NCBI GenBank assembly: GCA_025612245.1
Contig: JAAXKQ010000002.1
Coordinates: 1 to 64,000, forward strand
Length of the DNA: 64,000 bases
Origin: Ignavibacteria bacterium
GTDB lineage: Bacteria; Bacteroidota; Ignavibacteria; Ignavibacteriales; SURF-24
Direction of reading: 5' to 3'
Shown here: one piece after another, positions 53,580 through 63,371 of the stretch
How the letters are laid out: every line of letters starts with the position of its first letter
Numbering within the stretch: the first letter of the stretch is position 1
The notes under the pieces: model-generated
The model's input: only the letters and a program-made list of their open reading frames with translations
The model's database searches: none
What the model was told of the DNA's origin: nothing
Translations under genes and position numbers: made by a program

Positions 53580-55115
53580 ATGAAAATGCAATTTACTTTT
53601 GTCAATAAGTCACTTAAGGCGGGGATGCTTATACTGCCTTTACTGGCAGCTTCCCTTTTTTCTGCCGGGTGCTCCTCAGTTAAAGAAGCCTCCGCTGAAA
53701 AAGGCAGTGTTACCACAATTGAACAGCTTCAGCAGAAGATTGACGAGCGTTTCAATGACCCCCTTTTTGCGCACGCGCACTGGGGCGTGATGATACAGTC
53801 GCTCAAGACCGGACGCGTCTGGTATGAAAGGAATTCGGAGCGCATGTTTATGCCTGCTTCAAACAACAAAATACTTTCTGCCGCTTCGGCTCTTACGAGG
53901 CTGGGGCCCGATTTCACCTTCGAGACAGACCTGTGCTGTAACGGCATTGTAAGCGATTCCTTGATAAACGGCGACCTGGTCGTCTTCGGCAACGGTGATC
54001 CGACGCTTTACAGCCACTTTCAGAAAGACCCCCGTGACCTGTTCTTCTCCTGGGCAAAAATGCTCTATGAGAAGGGCGTCAGGCACATTACGGGAAACAT
54101 TATAGGTGACGACAATTCATTTGACGATAATGCGCTTGGCGACGGCTGGTCACTTGACGGACTGGATGCCTGGTATTCTGCCGAGGTTGGCCCGCTGCAG
54201 TTAAATGAAAACTACGTCGACCTAAAAATTATTCCTCCGGCAACGAAGCTGGAGCCGGTAAAGATTGAGCCGAACATTCCAAGCAGCTATTACACCATAG
54301 TAAACAACCTTACGGTTTCAGATACGGGACGTAGCCACATTTCAGTAAACCGTGCCTTTGGTACAAACAGGATTGTCATTAACGGGAACGTCCTCTGCGG
54401 CTCCAGGCCAGTTGTAGAGTCCCCCACAATTACAAATCCCACGCTTTTCTATGTTACTGTCCTTAAAGAAGTTCTCCAGGCCTCGGGTATAAGGGTCGAT
54501 GGAAATCCCCTGGACTGCGACGACATTCAGGGCTGGAAGCATACAGCGGGTGACTTCCTGCTTCTGGATAAGCACTATTCGCCGAAGCTCAGTGAAGTAC
54601 TGAAGGAAATGATGAAAAGAAGCCAGAACCTCTATGCCGAGATAATGCCGCGCATACTGAGCTGGAAATTTACGGGAAAAGGAAGCTTCAGGGGCGGCAA
54701 AAGAATAGTTGAAGATGTCTTAAAAGAATTCGGTATTGAGCCTGATACATACGCCTACGTTGACGGTTCCGGCCTCACGAGGTACGATTATGTAAGTCCA
54801 AAGCAGCTCGTGACCATACTGACGAAGATGAAAAAGAGTCCTTACTGGAATGTCTGGTACGATGCCCAGCCGATTGCAGGAATTGACGGAACACTCAAAA
54901 GCCGCATGAAAGGAACAAAGGCTGAAGGGAACGTGCATGCAAAGACAGGCACAATTTCCAACGTGCGCGGGCTTTCAGGCTATGTTACGACTGCTGACGG
55001 CGAGGACGTTGTATTCTCATTTCTTGTCAACGGTCACCTGCGTTCAAGCAAGGAAACCGAGGACATTACGGATAGCGTGCTTGAATTGATTGCTTCCTTT
55101 AACAGGGAAAACTGA
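53580..55115 (+). CDS. dacB: D-alanyl-D-alanine carboxypeptidase/endopeptidase (PBP4 type)
   Basis: A 511-residue S13 family enzyme trimming peptidoglycan. The start at 53580 (AGGA upstream) gives a lipoprotein-like signal (LPLLAASLFSAGCSS); the longer open frame adds 27 non-signal residues. The active site shows SxxK as Ser94-Asn-Asn-Lys97, SxN in KRSQNLYAE and KTGT near the end. The large insert between the first two motifs is typical of PBP4. It is divergent from the DUF4382 gene and followed by an exported hydrolase 68 bases on. Confidence 0.93.
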   Translation: MKMQFTFVNKSLKAGMLILPLLAASLFSAGCSSVKEASAEKGSVTTIEQLQQKIDERFNDPLFAHAHWGVMIQSLKTGRVWYERNSERMFMPASNNKILSAASALTRLGPDFTFETDLCCNGIVSDSLINGDLVVFGNGDPTLYSHFQKDPRDLFFSWAKMLYEKGVRHITGNIIGDDNSFDDNALGDGWSLDGLDAWYSAEVGPLQLNENYVDLKIIPPATKLEPVKIEPNIPSSYYTIVNNLTVSDTGRSHISVNRAFGTNRIVINGNVLCGSRPVVESPTITNPTLFYVTVLKEVLQASGIRVDGNPLDCDDIQGWKHTAGDFLLLDKHYSPKLSEVLKEMMKRSQNLYAEIMPRILSWKFTGKGSFRGGKRIVEDVLKEFGIEPDTYAYVDGSGLTRYDYVSPKQLVTILTKMKKSPYWNVWYDAQPIAGIDGTLKSRMKGTKAEGNVHAKTGTISNVRGLSGYVTTADGEDVVFSFLVNGHLRSSKETEDITDSVLELIASFNREN

Positions 55116-55183
55116 GTGGCTGCCTGGTTTTAAGAGAAAAATGTATATTGAAGTAAATGCAATTAAAGAAAAATAGGTGAAAT

Positions 55184-55951
55184 ATGAGCCGTAAATTCTT
55201 CCTTCGGAATATTGTTGCTCTCCTGGTGCTGAATGCATGGGGCATGGCCTGTTTTGCTAAGGATCCGTTTACAAAAGTTACGTTTAGCGGTGAAAAGTCC
55301 TTGAGGATTTCGGCGGATCTTTATACGGCCTCTTCAGGAAAGAAAGCGCCCATAATAATTTTATTCCACCAGGCACATTCAAGCCGGGGCGAGTACAGGA
55401 GTATTGCCCCAAGGCTCCTCAGGATGGGCTTTAACTGCCTTGCCGTTGACACCAGGGCAGGAGGAAAGGACAGGTGGAACGGAGTTGAAAATGAAACTAC
55501 TGAAGATGCACTGAAGAAAAAGATGCCGGATAACTACGATGCTGCCTACCATGAAATGGAGGCTGCATTGAAGTGGGTAAAGGACAATAAGTTTACGGGT
55601 AAGATTATACTCTGGGGGTCGTCATTCTCTGCCTCGCTGGCTTTCAGGCTGGCAGAAGAGCACAGTAAAGAGATCTCTGTACTTCTTGCATTTTCACCGG
55701 GTGAATATTTTGAAGGCAGGCCGCAGGTTGTGGCCTCCTGGGCCGGGAGGCTGAAAAATATTCCGACTTTTGTAAGCTGCGGCTCCGGTGAAAAAAGCCG
55801 TACGAAGCCCATTTATGACGCCATTTCGGGGAATAATAAGACGTTTTACCTGCCTGAAAAAGGTGAGCATGCCTCTTCAATACTGATGGAGGATCCGGGC
55901 AAGAACTGGAAGCCTGTAGAACAGTTTTTAGGCAGGTTTAAGGAGTCCTGA
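55184..55951 (+). CDS. Exported alpha/beta hydrolase
   Basis: A 255-residue protein with a signal peptide (1-23, ending CFA) and a dienelactone hydrolase-like fold. It shows the oxyanion FHQAHSSRGEY, a nucleophile elbow WGSSFSA with Ser about residue 148, an Asp region after the GSGEKS loop and a C-terminal His in GEHASS. It is likely periplasmic. The substrate is unknown. It may be co-transcribed with dacB. Confidence 0.85.
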   Translation: MSRKFFLRNIVALLVLNAWGMACFAKDPFTKVTFSGEKSLRISADLYTASSGKKAPIIILFHQAHSSRGEYRSIAPRLLRMGFNCLAVDTRAGGKDRWNGVENETTEDALKKKMPDNYDAAYHEMEAALKWVKDNKFTGKIILWGSSFSASLAFRLAEEHSKEISVLLAFSPGEYFEGRPQVVASWAGRLKNIPTFVSCGSGEKSRTKPIYDAISGNNKTFYLPEKGEHASSILMEDPGKNWKPVEQFLGRFKES

Positions 55952-55978
55952 AAATTTACGGCTTAATAGCCATAAAAC

Positions 55979-56013
55979 AGAAATCCCCGCCATATAAAGC
56001 GGGGATTTCTTTA
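55979..56013. terminator. Bidirectional terminator
   Basis: AGAAATCCCCGC / GCGGGGATTTCT, 12-bp perfect stem, loop CATATAAA, weak T tail. It separates the convergent hydrolase and pyrophosphatase genes. Confidence 0.85.
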
Positions 56014-56036
56014 ATTACCAACTTTCTTTCATGGGG

Positions 56037-58640
56037 TTACTTCAGTGTATCCTCTGTCTGAAGTTCTTCTTCTGAAGATTCGCTTACCATGCTTTCGAAC
56101 TCCGGCGCATCAGATGATTCTTTTTTGCTCTGCCATACTGCCCAGGCTATAGCGCCCAGTGCCAGGATTGCAACCAGTATTCCAACAATGATGGCCCCGA
56201 AAGTCTGAATGCGTGGGCTAAAGATGTTGTAGTTCAGAACCATTCCTAGTGTAAGCAGGCTTACCATGTTCATTACCTTAATGAGCGGGTTAATTGCAGG
56301 ACCAGCCGTATCCTTTAACGGGTCGCCAACTGTGTCGCCTGTAACAGCCGCCTTATGGGCGTCAGAACCCTTACCGCCATAGATACCGTCTTCAATTAGC
56401 TTCTTTGCGTTATCCCATGCGCCTCCGGCGTTGGACATAAAGACTGCCAGCAGCTGTCCAACCAGTATCATTCCGGCCAAGAAGCCGCCGAGTGCGTACG
56501 GACCAAGGAGGAAGCCAACCAGTATCGGGGTCATAATTGCCAGGAATCCCGGGCCAATAAGCTCTTTTTGTGCGGTATTTGTGCAAATATTAACAACGCG
56601 TCCGTAGTCGGGTTTCTTTGTACCGTCCCAGATGTGCGGGTCGCGGAACTGAATGCGGCATTCATGTACGATGTAGAAAGCTGCCCTTCCGACGGCACGT
56701 ATGAGCATGCTGCTGAAAAGGAAGGGAACGGCGCCGCCGATGAGAAATCCTATGAATACAGACGGGTTTGCAACCGTCAGTTTTCCGGCTTCAGCTATGT
56801 ACTGTCCTACGCTCAAAAGGTTAATTTTATCCTCGCTGCCTACGGCAATAACGGCAATAAAGCTGGAGAAAAGTGATACTGCGGCAATAACGGCAGAACC
56901 AATGGCAATACCCTTTGTTTCGGCTTTCGTAGTATTACCAACGGCATCCAGGTCTGCAAGTATCTGGCGGGCACGCTTATAGCTGCCGGGATTTTCTTTT
57001 TCCATATCCACTGGTTCATAACCCATTTCTCCGATGCCGTTTGCATTGTCGGCAACGGGTCCGAATACGTCCATGGAAATGGTGTTACCGGTCAAAGTCA
57101 GCATTCCTATACCGGTCATTGCAACGCCGTAAGCGACGAATAAAGGAGGGGTTCCGGCGTAGCAGAGTACTGAAAGCATAACGGCAGCTGCAATTACAAT
57201 AATAGCTGCAACCGTACTTTCGTAGCCGACTGCAAAACCCTGAATGATGTTAGTTGCGTGACCTGTCTGGCAGGATTTAGCAAGGCTTTTAACCGGGGCA
57301 TGGCCTGTATGTGTAAAATAGCTGGTCACCTTGTTCAGTGAAATAGCCAGGAATACACCTATAAGGCATGTCCATGCAGGACGCAGATCGAGCCCTGAAA
57401 TTCCGAAATTAGCAAACCACGGGAGGTTTCTGGGGTCGACGGCCCAGTAGCCGAGTTTGGAAAGTTCGTTGAGCTTTTCGAGTCCGAAATAATTAACGTC
57501 AAAATGCAGGTATCCGAATCCGAGCAGGAAAAATCCAAGAACGGAAATTGCAGATCCGATCCAGAAACCGCGGTGCACGCTGTGAAGGGCCGTATCGGAA
57601 GTATCATTGGCTCCTGCCTTTACGGTATAGGTGCTGATGATGGAACCGAGTACGCCGATACCTCTTACGAGGAGCGGGAATATAACGCCCTTGTGTCCGA
57701 AAGAAGCCATGCCGAGAATCATTGCGGCAACGATTGTAACCTCGTAGCTTTCAAATATATCGGCAGCCATACCGGCGCAGTCGCCCACGTTATCGCCCAC
57801 GTTATCGGCAATTGTAGCAGCATTTCTCGGGTCGTCCTCGGGGATGTCTTTCTCAATTTTACCCACCAGGTCGGCTCCCACGTCAGCAGCTTTTGTATAG
57901 ATACCGCCGCCGACGCGCATGAAGAGTGCGAGGAGTGTACCGCCGAAACCAAAGCCTAAAAGGGCCTCGTAGGCGAGGTCGCCAAAAATCAGGAATATCA
58001 TCGTTCCGCCCAAAAGTCCCAGGCCGTCGGTCAGCATTCCTGTTACCGTGCCCGTCCTGTAGCCGAGCTGCATGGCTTCGCCATAGCTTCTTGTAGCGGC
58101 AGCTGCAACCCTGAGGTTACCCGCGGTTGCAAGGCGCATGCCTACAAAACCGACCGTCCAGCTAAAGAGGGCGCCAATCAGGAAAGCGCCTGAACGTCCC
58201 CAGCGGAAGGCATCTACAGTTCCGGTATATGTGAAAAAAAGCAGCAATGTAATTATAACGATAAGCGGGCCTATGCGCTTGAACTGTGCGCCAAGGTATG
58301 CATTTGCGCCTTCACGCACAGCGGCGGCAATCTCCTGCATTTTCTTTGTGCCAGTATCGGCCCTGAAGACCTGCTTTACGAGTAAAAGAGCATAAAGCAA
58401 CCCTGAGACAGCGATACCCAGAACGACAAGGAGGCATACAATTTCGAGCGTGCTGTATTTAGGGTCTGAAAAAAGAGCAAAAGGAACAAAACTTTTAACT
58501 TCACCAACTTTCGAAGTAACTGATTCAGTTTGACTTAAACCCGGCTTATAGAACAAAGCTACCACAAACAGAATCATGAGGACGAATAAGTAATTGCGCC
58601 GGGCAGTGCTGGAACGCAATAAATTTTTAATTCGAGTCAT
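56037..58640 (-). CDS. hppA: Membrane pyrophosphatase, K+-independent type
   Basis: A membrane-bound PPase that couples PPi hydrolysis to ion pumping, about 867 residues from the ATG at 58640. The open frame extends to 58682, so 881 residues are possible. About 16 helices and the core motifs KAADVGADLVGK, DNVGDNVGDCAG and GPVADNANGIGEM are intact. The sequence GNTTKA carries Lys at the position that separates K+-independent from K+-dependent (GNTTAA) enzymes. The N-terminus looks like a signal segment (LFVLMILFVVALFY), and the C-terminal tail is acidic. Longer than many family members. Confidence 0.95.
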   Translation of the reverse strand: MTRIKNLLRSSTARRNYLFVLMILFVVALFYKPGLSQTESVTSKVGEVKSFVPFALFSDPKYSTLEIVCLLVVLGIAVSGLLYALLLVKQVFRADTGTKKMQEIAAAVREGANAYLGAQFKRIGPLIVIITLLLFFTYTGTVDAFRWGRSGAFLIGALFSWTVGFVGMRLATAGNLRVAAAATRSYGEAMQLGYRTGTVTGMLTDGLGLLGGTMIFLIFGDLAYEALLGFGFGGTLLALFMRVGGGIYTKAADVGADLVGKIEKDIPEDDPRNAATIADNVGDNVGDCAGMAADIFESYEVTIVAAMILGMASFGHKGVIFPLLVRGIGVLGSIISTYTVKAGANDTSDTALHSVHRGFWIGSAISVLGFFLLGFGYLHFDVNYFGLEKLNELSKLGYWAVDPRNLPWFANFGISGLDLRPAWTCLIGVFLAISLNKVTSYFTHTGHAPVKSLAKSCQTGHATNIIQGFAVGYESTVAAIIVIAAAVMLSVLCYAGTPPLFVAYGVAMTGIGMLTLTGNTISMDVFGPVADNANGIGEMGYEPVDMEKENPGSYKRARQILADLDAVGNTTKAETKGIAIGSAVIAAVSLFSSFIAVIAVGSEDKINLLSVGQYIAEAGKLTVANPSVFIGFLIGGAVPFLFSSMLIRAVGRAAFYIVHECRIQFRDPHIWDGTKKPDYGRVVNICTNTAQKELIGPGFLAIMTPILVGFLLGPYALGGFLAGMILVGQLLAVFMSNAGGAWDNAKKLIEDGIYGGKGSDAHKAAVTGDTVGDPLKDTAGPAINPLIKVMNMVSLLTLGMVLNYNIFSPRIQTFGAIIVGILVAILALGAIAWAVWQSKKESSDAPEFESMVSESSEEELQTEDTLK

Positions 58641-58754
58641 TTTCCACTTTTCCATTTTATTCGCTTTTAGACAGAAAAGCATATCGAGCCGGAGAAAGAG
58701 ATTCCTTTCATTGCGGGAAGTGCTTTTTCTGAAAACTGTTAAAGAATTAGTTAA

Positions 58755-59528
58755 TTAAGAAACCAGACTTTCCGAAGCGGACCTCCACCATTTTGCATAT
58801 TCCACTTCCAGATGACGCTTTTCCGGGAAGGGGTAGTATTTAATACCTGACTGATCCCCCAGGAAAAAACCCCTGCGGATAGTCCTGAAGAAGCCGTGAA
58901 TATGAGGATTTCTTGAGACGGTTTTGGTTTGCTTAGTCCTGCGGTGCTTCAGCTCGTTAATGCAGTCGACGATGTGCATCGGATCCGAATACGGCAGGTA
59001 TCCTGCAAGTCTTCCAGATTCATCATGGTCCAGCAAGAGGTCTGCGAAAAATATTCTCGGTACGCCGACAGGGTTGCACGGATCGGTCATGAATTTTGTA
59101 AAGACATCAGGTGAAAGGGCAGACAACACTAAGGGTGAAACGGGACAGAGTTCCTGATAAAGATTTGGACCAGAACTGTTATTGCTCAAATCGTAGCCGG
59201 AGGCTTCCAGGTTAATTACCCTTCCGTCGGCAGTAGTAAGATAAAGCTTACCGAAGGCAGAAAGACTCAGGTGCTCCATAACCCTGTAAACACTGATGTA
59301 TTTACTGCGTTTTGGGCTCCCGTCCTTGTGCGGTGCGCAGCGCTCCTGGATATCCTCCAGATGGAAGTAATCACTGTGAAGATCCGGGTCAATTTCAAAG
59401 AAAAGGACATTACCACGGGTATTCTTCTGTGTACCGACAGCCATATACAAGCCAAAAGCTTCCGGCTCCAGGTGTGAGGCAACCAGTGCCTCGAAGCGGT
59501 AAGAGAGCATGTAATAGTGAATCTTCAT
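58755..59528 (-). CDS. Conserved-looking protein, unknown
   Basis: A 257-residue soluble protein with AAGGAG eight bases before the ATG. It is rich in aromatic residues and His, with no signal or membrane helix. Notable stretches are FEIDPDLHSDYFHLEDIQER, DGSPKRSKYISVYRVMEHL and HIHGFFRTIRRGFFLGDQSG. No recognised motif is present. It is a single gene between hppA and the AGCS symporter with its own 350-base leader. Confidence 0.7.
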   Translation of the reverse strand: MKIHYYMLSYRFEALVASHLEPEAFGLYMAVGTQKNTRGNVLFFEIDPDLHSDYFHLEDIQERCAPHKDGSPKRSKYISVYRVMEHLSLSAFGKLYLTTADGRVINLEASGYDLSNNSSGPNLYQELCPVSPLVLSALSPDVFTKFMTDPCNPVGVPRIFFADLLLDHDESGRLAGYLPYSDPMHIVDCINELKHRRTKQTKTVSRNPHIHGFFRTIRRGFFLGDQSGIKYYPFPEKRHLEVEYAKWWRSASESLVS

Positions 59529-59876
59529 TATCTAAACTCCTTGCTGAACCCGTTGCAAGATACTGAAGAACCAGCCAGAGACATATGTATAGGGGGCGAC
59601 CAGGTTTGGGTAAAATTGCCTTTAGAGAGCAACACCCTTACTAAAGCTGCTCGATATAACACATCTTTACCAATCCTCAGTACATGAACAAAGCTCAACC
59701 GATAAATTAGAAAATGTGTTTACTGCACTAATAAATCTATTACTTTAACGTGTCAAAAGCAAACCTGAATGTCCTTTAAAAGCGGTTTTATAGGGATGAA
59801 AAAAGAAAACCCCGGAAGCTTTTGGGGGAGCTCTCCGGGGCATAAAAAATGGTGGCTTACTGCAGTAAGAAAACTG
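59529..59876. other. Gene-free intergenic region
   Basis: About 350 bases. It contains the promoter of the unknown gene and the AGCS terminator (59810-59840). No coding frame is supported. Confidence 0.55.
59810..59840 (-). terminator. Terminator after AGCS symporter
   Basis: CCCCGGA / TCCGGGG with an inner AGCT / AGCT stem. On the minus strand it is followed by TTTTCTTTTTTC. Confidence 0.85.
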
Positions 59877-61256
59877 CTATTTTGTCTGCGGAATCTCCAT
59901 TTTTTCTACCTCTTCCTCACTGGGAAGGTCGAGCTGGTTATGCCAGAGATACTTTCTTGTCTCGGCAACAATCACACCGCTAAGGGCAATGAGCGAGACC
60001 AGGTTCGGTATAGCCATGAGCGCGTTTGCAATGTCGGCAAATGACCATACGATTGGAAGCGAAAGCACCGAGCCCAGCATGACTGCCAGTACCCAGAGCC
60101 ACCTGTAGGGCTTTATTACCCTGCTGCCGAAAAGATACTCAGCTGCCTTCTCGCCGTAATACGACCAGCCCAGTATGGTTGAGAAAACGAAGGTCAGAAG
60201 GCCAACTGTAAGAACAATGGGGCCTAGGACAGGTATGTCAGCAAAAGCCGAACTTGTAAGCTCCCCGCCGCGAAGGCCTTTCATCCATTCGCCTGAGTTG
60301 ACGACCACAAGGCCTGTCATTGCGCACACCACAACAGTGTCCCAGAACGTTCCGGTCGAAGAAACCAGGGCCTGCCGGGTGGGGTTTTTCGTCTGCGCCG
60401 CTGCCGCAACTATAGGAGCGCTTCCTAAGCCCGACTCATTGGAGAAGAGTCCCCTTGCAACGCCGTAGCGGATAGCTTCCTTGAAGCCTGCCCCTAAGAA
60501 TCCCCCAATCATTGCGTGCCCGGTAAAGGCGCTTTTTAGAATGAGCATGAATGTTGCAGGAACAGTCGAGGCATTAATGATAAGAAGAGTGATGCAGCCG
60601 AGCACGTAAAAAATTGCCATAAAGGGTACCAGCATTTCACAGACGCTGGCAATTGACTTAATTCCGCCGATAATTACGACGGCCGTAAGTATTGTCATCA
60701 GTATGCCTGAAACCCATACGGGGATGTGAAAGTTGCTCTCAACCATTGTAGAAATAGAGTTTGCCTGAACCATATTTCCAATGCCGAAGGCCGTAACGGC
60801 CGTAAGGGCTGCAAAGACGACGCCCAGCCATTTCATCTTAAGCCCGCGCTCCAGAACATACATGGGGCCGCCTGCCATAAAGCCTTCTTTTGTCTTTACC
60901 CTGTACTTAACTGAAAGAAGGGCCTCGGAATATTTTGTCGCAATGCCGAAAACGCCCGTAAGCCACATCCAGAGCACTGCCCCGGGCCCGCCGGCTGCAA
61001 CGGCGGTTGAGACGCCAACGATGTTACCCGTGCCTATTGTTGCCGCAAGTGCGGTTGTAAGGGCGCCAAACTGGCTTACGTCCCCCGTCCCTTCCTTTGA
61101 ACGCTTTAAGGATAACTTGATGGCTTTGCCCGTGAAGCGCTGTATGAAGCGCAATTTGAAGGTAAGAAAAATGTGCGTGCCGAATAAGAGTATGAGCATG
61201 GGATAACCCCAGACCAGGTCGCTTATCTGGGAAAGAAGCTTTTCTAACTCCTGCAT
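59877..61256 (-). CDS. Alanine/glycine:cation symporter (AGCS)
   Basis: A 459-residue membrane transporter with about 11 helices. It shows the AGCS signature TIGTGNIVGVSTAVAAGGPG and the FSNESGLGSAP loop with G-x-x-x-x-A-A-A. The family imports alanine or glycine with sodium. It is probably monocistronic, with a terminator downstream. Confidence 0.95.
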   Translation of the reverse strand: MQELEKLLSQISDLVWGYPMLILLFGTHIFLTFKLRFIQRFTGKAIKLSLKRSKEGTGDVSQFGALTTALAATIGTGNIVGVSTAVAAGGPGAVLWMWLTGVFGIATKYSEALLSVKYRVKTKEGFMAGGPMYVLERGLKMKWLGVVFAALTAVTAFGIGNMVQANSISTMVESNFHIPVWVSGILMTILTAVVIIGGIKSIASVCEMLVPFMAIFYVLGCITLLIINASTVPATFMLILKSAFTGHAMIGGFLGAGFKEAIRYGVARGLFSNESGLGSAPIVAAAAQTKNPTRQALVSSTGTFWDTVVVCAMTGLVVVNSGEWMKGLRGGELTSSAFADIPVLGPIVLTVGLLTFVFSTILGWSYYGEKAAEYLFGSRVIKPYRWLWVLAVMLGSVLSLPIVWSFADIANALMAIPNLVSLIALSGVIVAETRKYLWHNQLDLPSEEEVEKMEIPQTK

Positions 61257-61581
61257 TGGAACTCCTTGCTGTATAATTTATTTATTGTGGATTCTAAAAG
61301 ACACAAAACAACAAAAGGAGAAAATCTAAACTGGAAGTTAAGAAAGAAAAGCCATTAAATGAAAGCCAAATTTTGGAATGAGACCGAGGGTTGAAGGGCC
61401 GGGGGTGTTCTTTATGCCGGTGATTCATTCTAAGGATAAGGAATAAACCGTGCATGCTCCATCCAGGTGAACTGACGCCTTAAAGATGAATCATTCATAT
61501 ATTCTTGTTATTTTTCGTGCCGGGAAATAACAGGAATATTATTTTTTAGATTACAGCTATATTTTTAACCTCCAGCAATAA
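61257..61581. other. Divergent intergenic region
   Basis: About 325 bases between the AGCS and propeller genes. No gene or strong hairpin was seen, only likely promoters on both sides. Confidence 0.5.
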
Positions 61582-62379
61582 ATGAATATAAACACTATGG
61601 CCCGTTCAAAGTTTTTCTCAAGGGTATTTAAGACCGTAATGCCTGTGATACTGCTGATATCTGTCATTTCCTTCAGGTGCAAATTACCCGGGCATAGAGG
61701 GGACGACCCTGAAAGCGCCGACTCTTCACTTAAACTCGTTGCAAGCTACCAGCTGGATATTGAGGAGCCCTCGGGAATAACATTTAACCATGACTACACC
61801 GCCTGCTGGATTGTTGACGGCCATGCACAGCGGATTTATAAGACGGACCTTAAAGGAAATATAATAGAAAAACTCCACTACAAGGGAGACGACATAGAAG
61901 GAATATTCTTTCGGCACAGTGATTCCTCCTTATGGATTGCAGAGGAGCGTTCAAGAGAAGTGGTTCACCTGAACCTAAAGGGAAATGAAATTGAAAGGTT
62001 TTATACGGGTATCCACGGGTCCGATAACAAAGGCCTCGAAGGACTTGCCTTTGATGACAAGAATACGCTTTTCGTCTTAAAGGAAAAGGACCCGGCTTCG
62101 GTCTTTTTACTCGATGATAACTTCGAAGTATTAAAGCAATATAGCTTGAACTTTGCAGATGACCTTTCCGACATGGATTTCGACCCGACATCTGGCAACT
62201 TTTTTATTCTGAGTGATGAATCACGATCTGTTTATGTATGGAACCCTGCCGGTAGGCTAGTAAAAAAGTATCTGCTTGCGTTGACAAAATGTGAAGGCAT
62301 TGCAGTCAATCCTGTAAAGAAAAAAATTCTAATCGTAAATGACGCGCTTAATACACTGTATGAGTATGAATACAAATAA
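61582..62379 (+). CDS. SdiA-regulated (YjiK-like) lipoprotein propeller
   Basis: A 265-residue exported protein with an N-terminal hydrophobic segment and a Cys (SFRCKL) that may be lipidated. Residues 48-262 form repeated propeller blades: EEPSGITFNHDYTACWIV, DDIEGIFFRHSDSSLWIA, KGLEGLAFDDKNTLFVL, CEGIAVNPVKKKILIV. This is the SdiA-regulated family, related to esterase-like phytase propellers. The ligand is unknown. Confidence 0.85.
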   Translation: MNINTMARSKFFSRVFKTVMPVILLISVISFRCKLPGHRGDDPESADSSLKLVASYQLDIEEPSGITFNHDYTACWIVDGHAQRIYKTDLKGNIIEKLHYKGDDIEGIFFRHSDSSLWIAEERSREVVHLNLKGNEIERFYTGIHGSDNKGLEGLAFDDKNTLFVLKEKDPASVFLLDDNFEVLKQYSLNFADDLSDMDFDPTSGNFFILSDESRSVYVWNPAGRLVKKYLLALTKCEGIAVNPVKKKILIVNDALNTLYEYEYK

Positions 62380-62498
62380 TCCGAAGATGGGGGCTTCGAC
62401 AAAACCGGCCTGAAGTGACCCTGAAAACCGTTGCCCCGGGTTATATTCTGCAGGTTTGTAACTTGTATTTGAAAAGTAAAATTCCCTTCAGCTTCATG

Positions 62499-63245
62499 CT
62501 ACTTAAGGCTTCCTTCAATTTTACTGATAAGATGCTTCATCCTGTCGTAATGAGTTCCTTTCCAGTATATCCTCAGGCACTCAGGGCAGCGGTAAAATTC
62601 CGCCTGCGACTCCCGGACCTTCGGGGGCAGATCGTCTAAAACGTCTTCCTTGTTTACGCTTTCAAGCACGCCGTTACATTCCATGCAGCGCGAGAATTCG
62701 CTTAAGTCCCTTCGGAGGTGAAATCTAAAAATTACCTCGCGGGTCTGCTCCAAAGGTTCCTCGCTTCTTATCCAGTAGCCATGAGTCACGTCGTTGCGCT
62801 TAAGAAGGTTCCTGTCGCGAGTCAGTATGGTCCTTCTTTTCTCGAGTGAAATATTTACGAGGTCGTCTTTCGAGTAATTATTGCTGTAAAGCGTATCCAG
62901 CCCCAGCATTCTCATATAGCGGGCAAGTTTTCCCAAATGCACGTCCAGCACGAACTTCGGCTCTCTTAAGGGTTTATTTCTCAGATGCGTCAGGTCCCGT
63001 ACGTCAAAGGACTCAAAAACGGGGTAAACAGTTATGTCGTCGTCATCCCGGACGAGGTATGAAAAATCCACCGAATGCCCGTTTACCAGTATGAGGTCAA
63101 TTTCCGAATGAGGTACGCCAAGCGACTCTATCATGTCCTTTACGGAAGTGCGGTCGGTATAGAGGTGCGTAAATCTTACTTTTTGTTTGTCTTCGGGCAG
63201 AAAGTCGTTCAGCTCCTCATAAAACCTGAGAAATGCCCTGTGCAT
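62499..63245 (-). CDS. Mut7-C RNase domain protein with ubiquitin-like N-terminus
   Basis: A 248-residue protein. Residues 1-90 are a MoaD/ubiquitin-like domain (FRFYEELNDFL... HSEIDLILVNGHSVDFSYLV). Residues 95-175 are a Mut7-C PIN-like RNase fold with conserved acids (FVLDVHLGKLARYMRMLGLD, ILTRDRNLL). Residues 185-240 hold a zinc ribbon with CMEC and CPEC. This is a known architecture, probably an RNA-processing or toxin-like nuclease. The direct activity is untested. Confidence 0.9.
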   Translation of the reverse strand: MHRAFLRFYEELNDFLPEDKQKVRFTHLYTDRTSVKDMIESLGVPHSEIDLILVNGHSVDFSYLVRDDDDITVYPVFESFDVRDLTHLRNKPLREPKFVLDVHLGKLARYMRMLGLDTLYSNNYSKDDLVNISLEKRRTILTRDRNLLKRNDVTHGYWIRSEEPLEQTREVIFRFHLRRDLSEFSRCMECNGVLESVNKEDVLDDLPPKVRESQAEFYRCPECLRIYWKGTHYDRMKHLISKIEGSLK

Positions 63246-63327
63246 TTATCTCTCGTGTAGTATTATTATTAAATATAAAAGTAAAATATGGAGTAAATAA
63301 AAGGGGATTATGTGGTATAATTATGCC

Positions 63328-63362
63328 TAAGGGGATAAAGTGCCTTACACTTTATCCCCTTA
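63328..63362 (-). terminator. 15-bp hairpin after the PBP gene
   Basis: TAAGGGGATAAAGTG / CACTTTATCCCCTTA with loop CCTTA, an exact 15-bp stem. It lies 10 bases downstream of the minus-strand PBP stop. There is no T run on that side, though a T-rich run exists on the plus side. Confidence 0.75.
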
Positions 63363-63371
63363 GGAGTCAAT

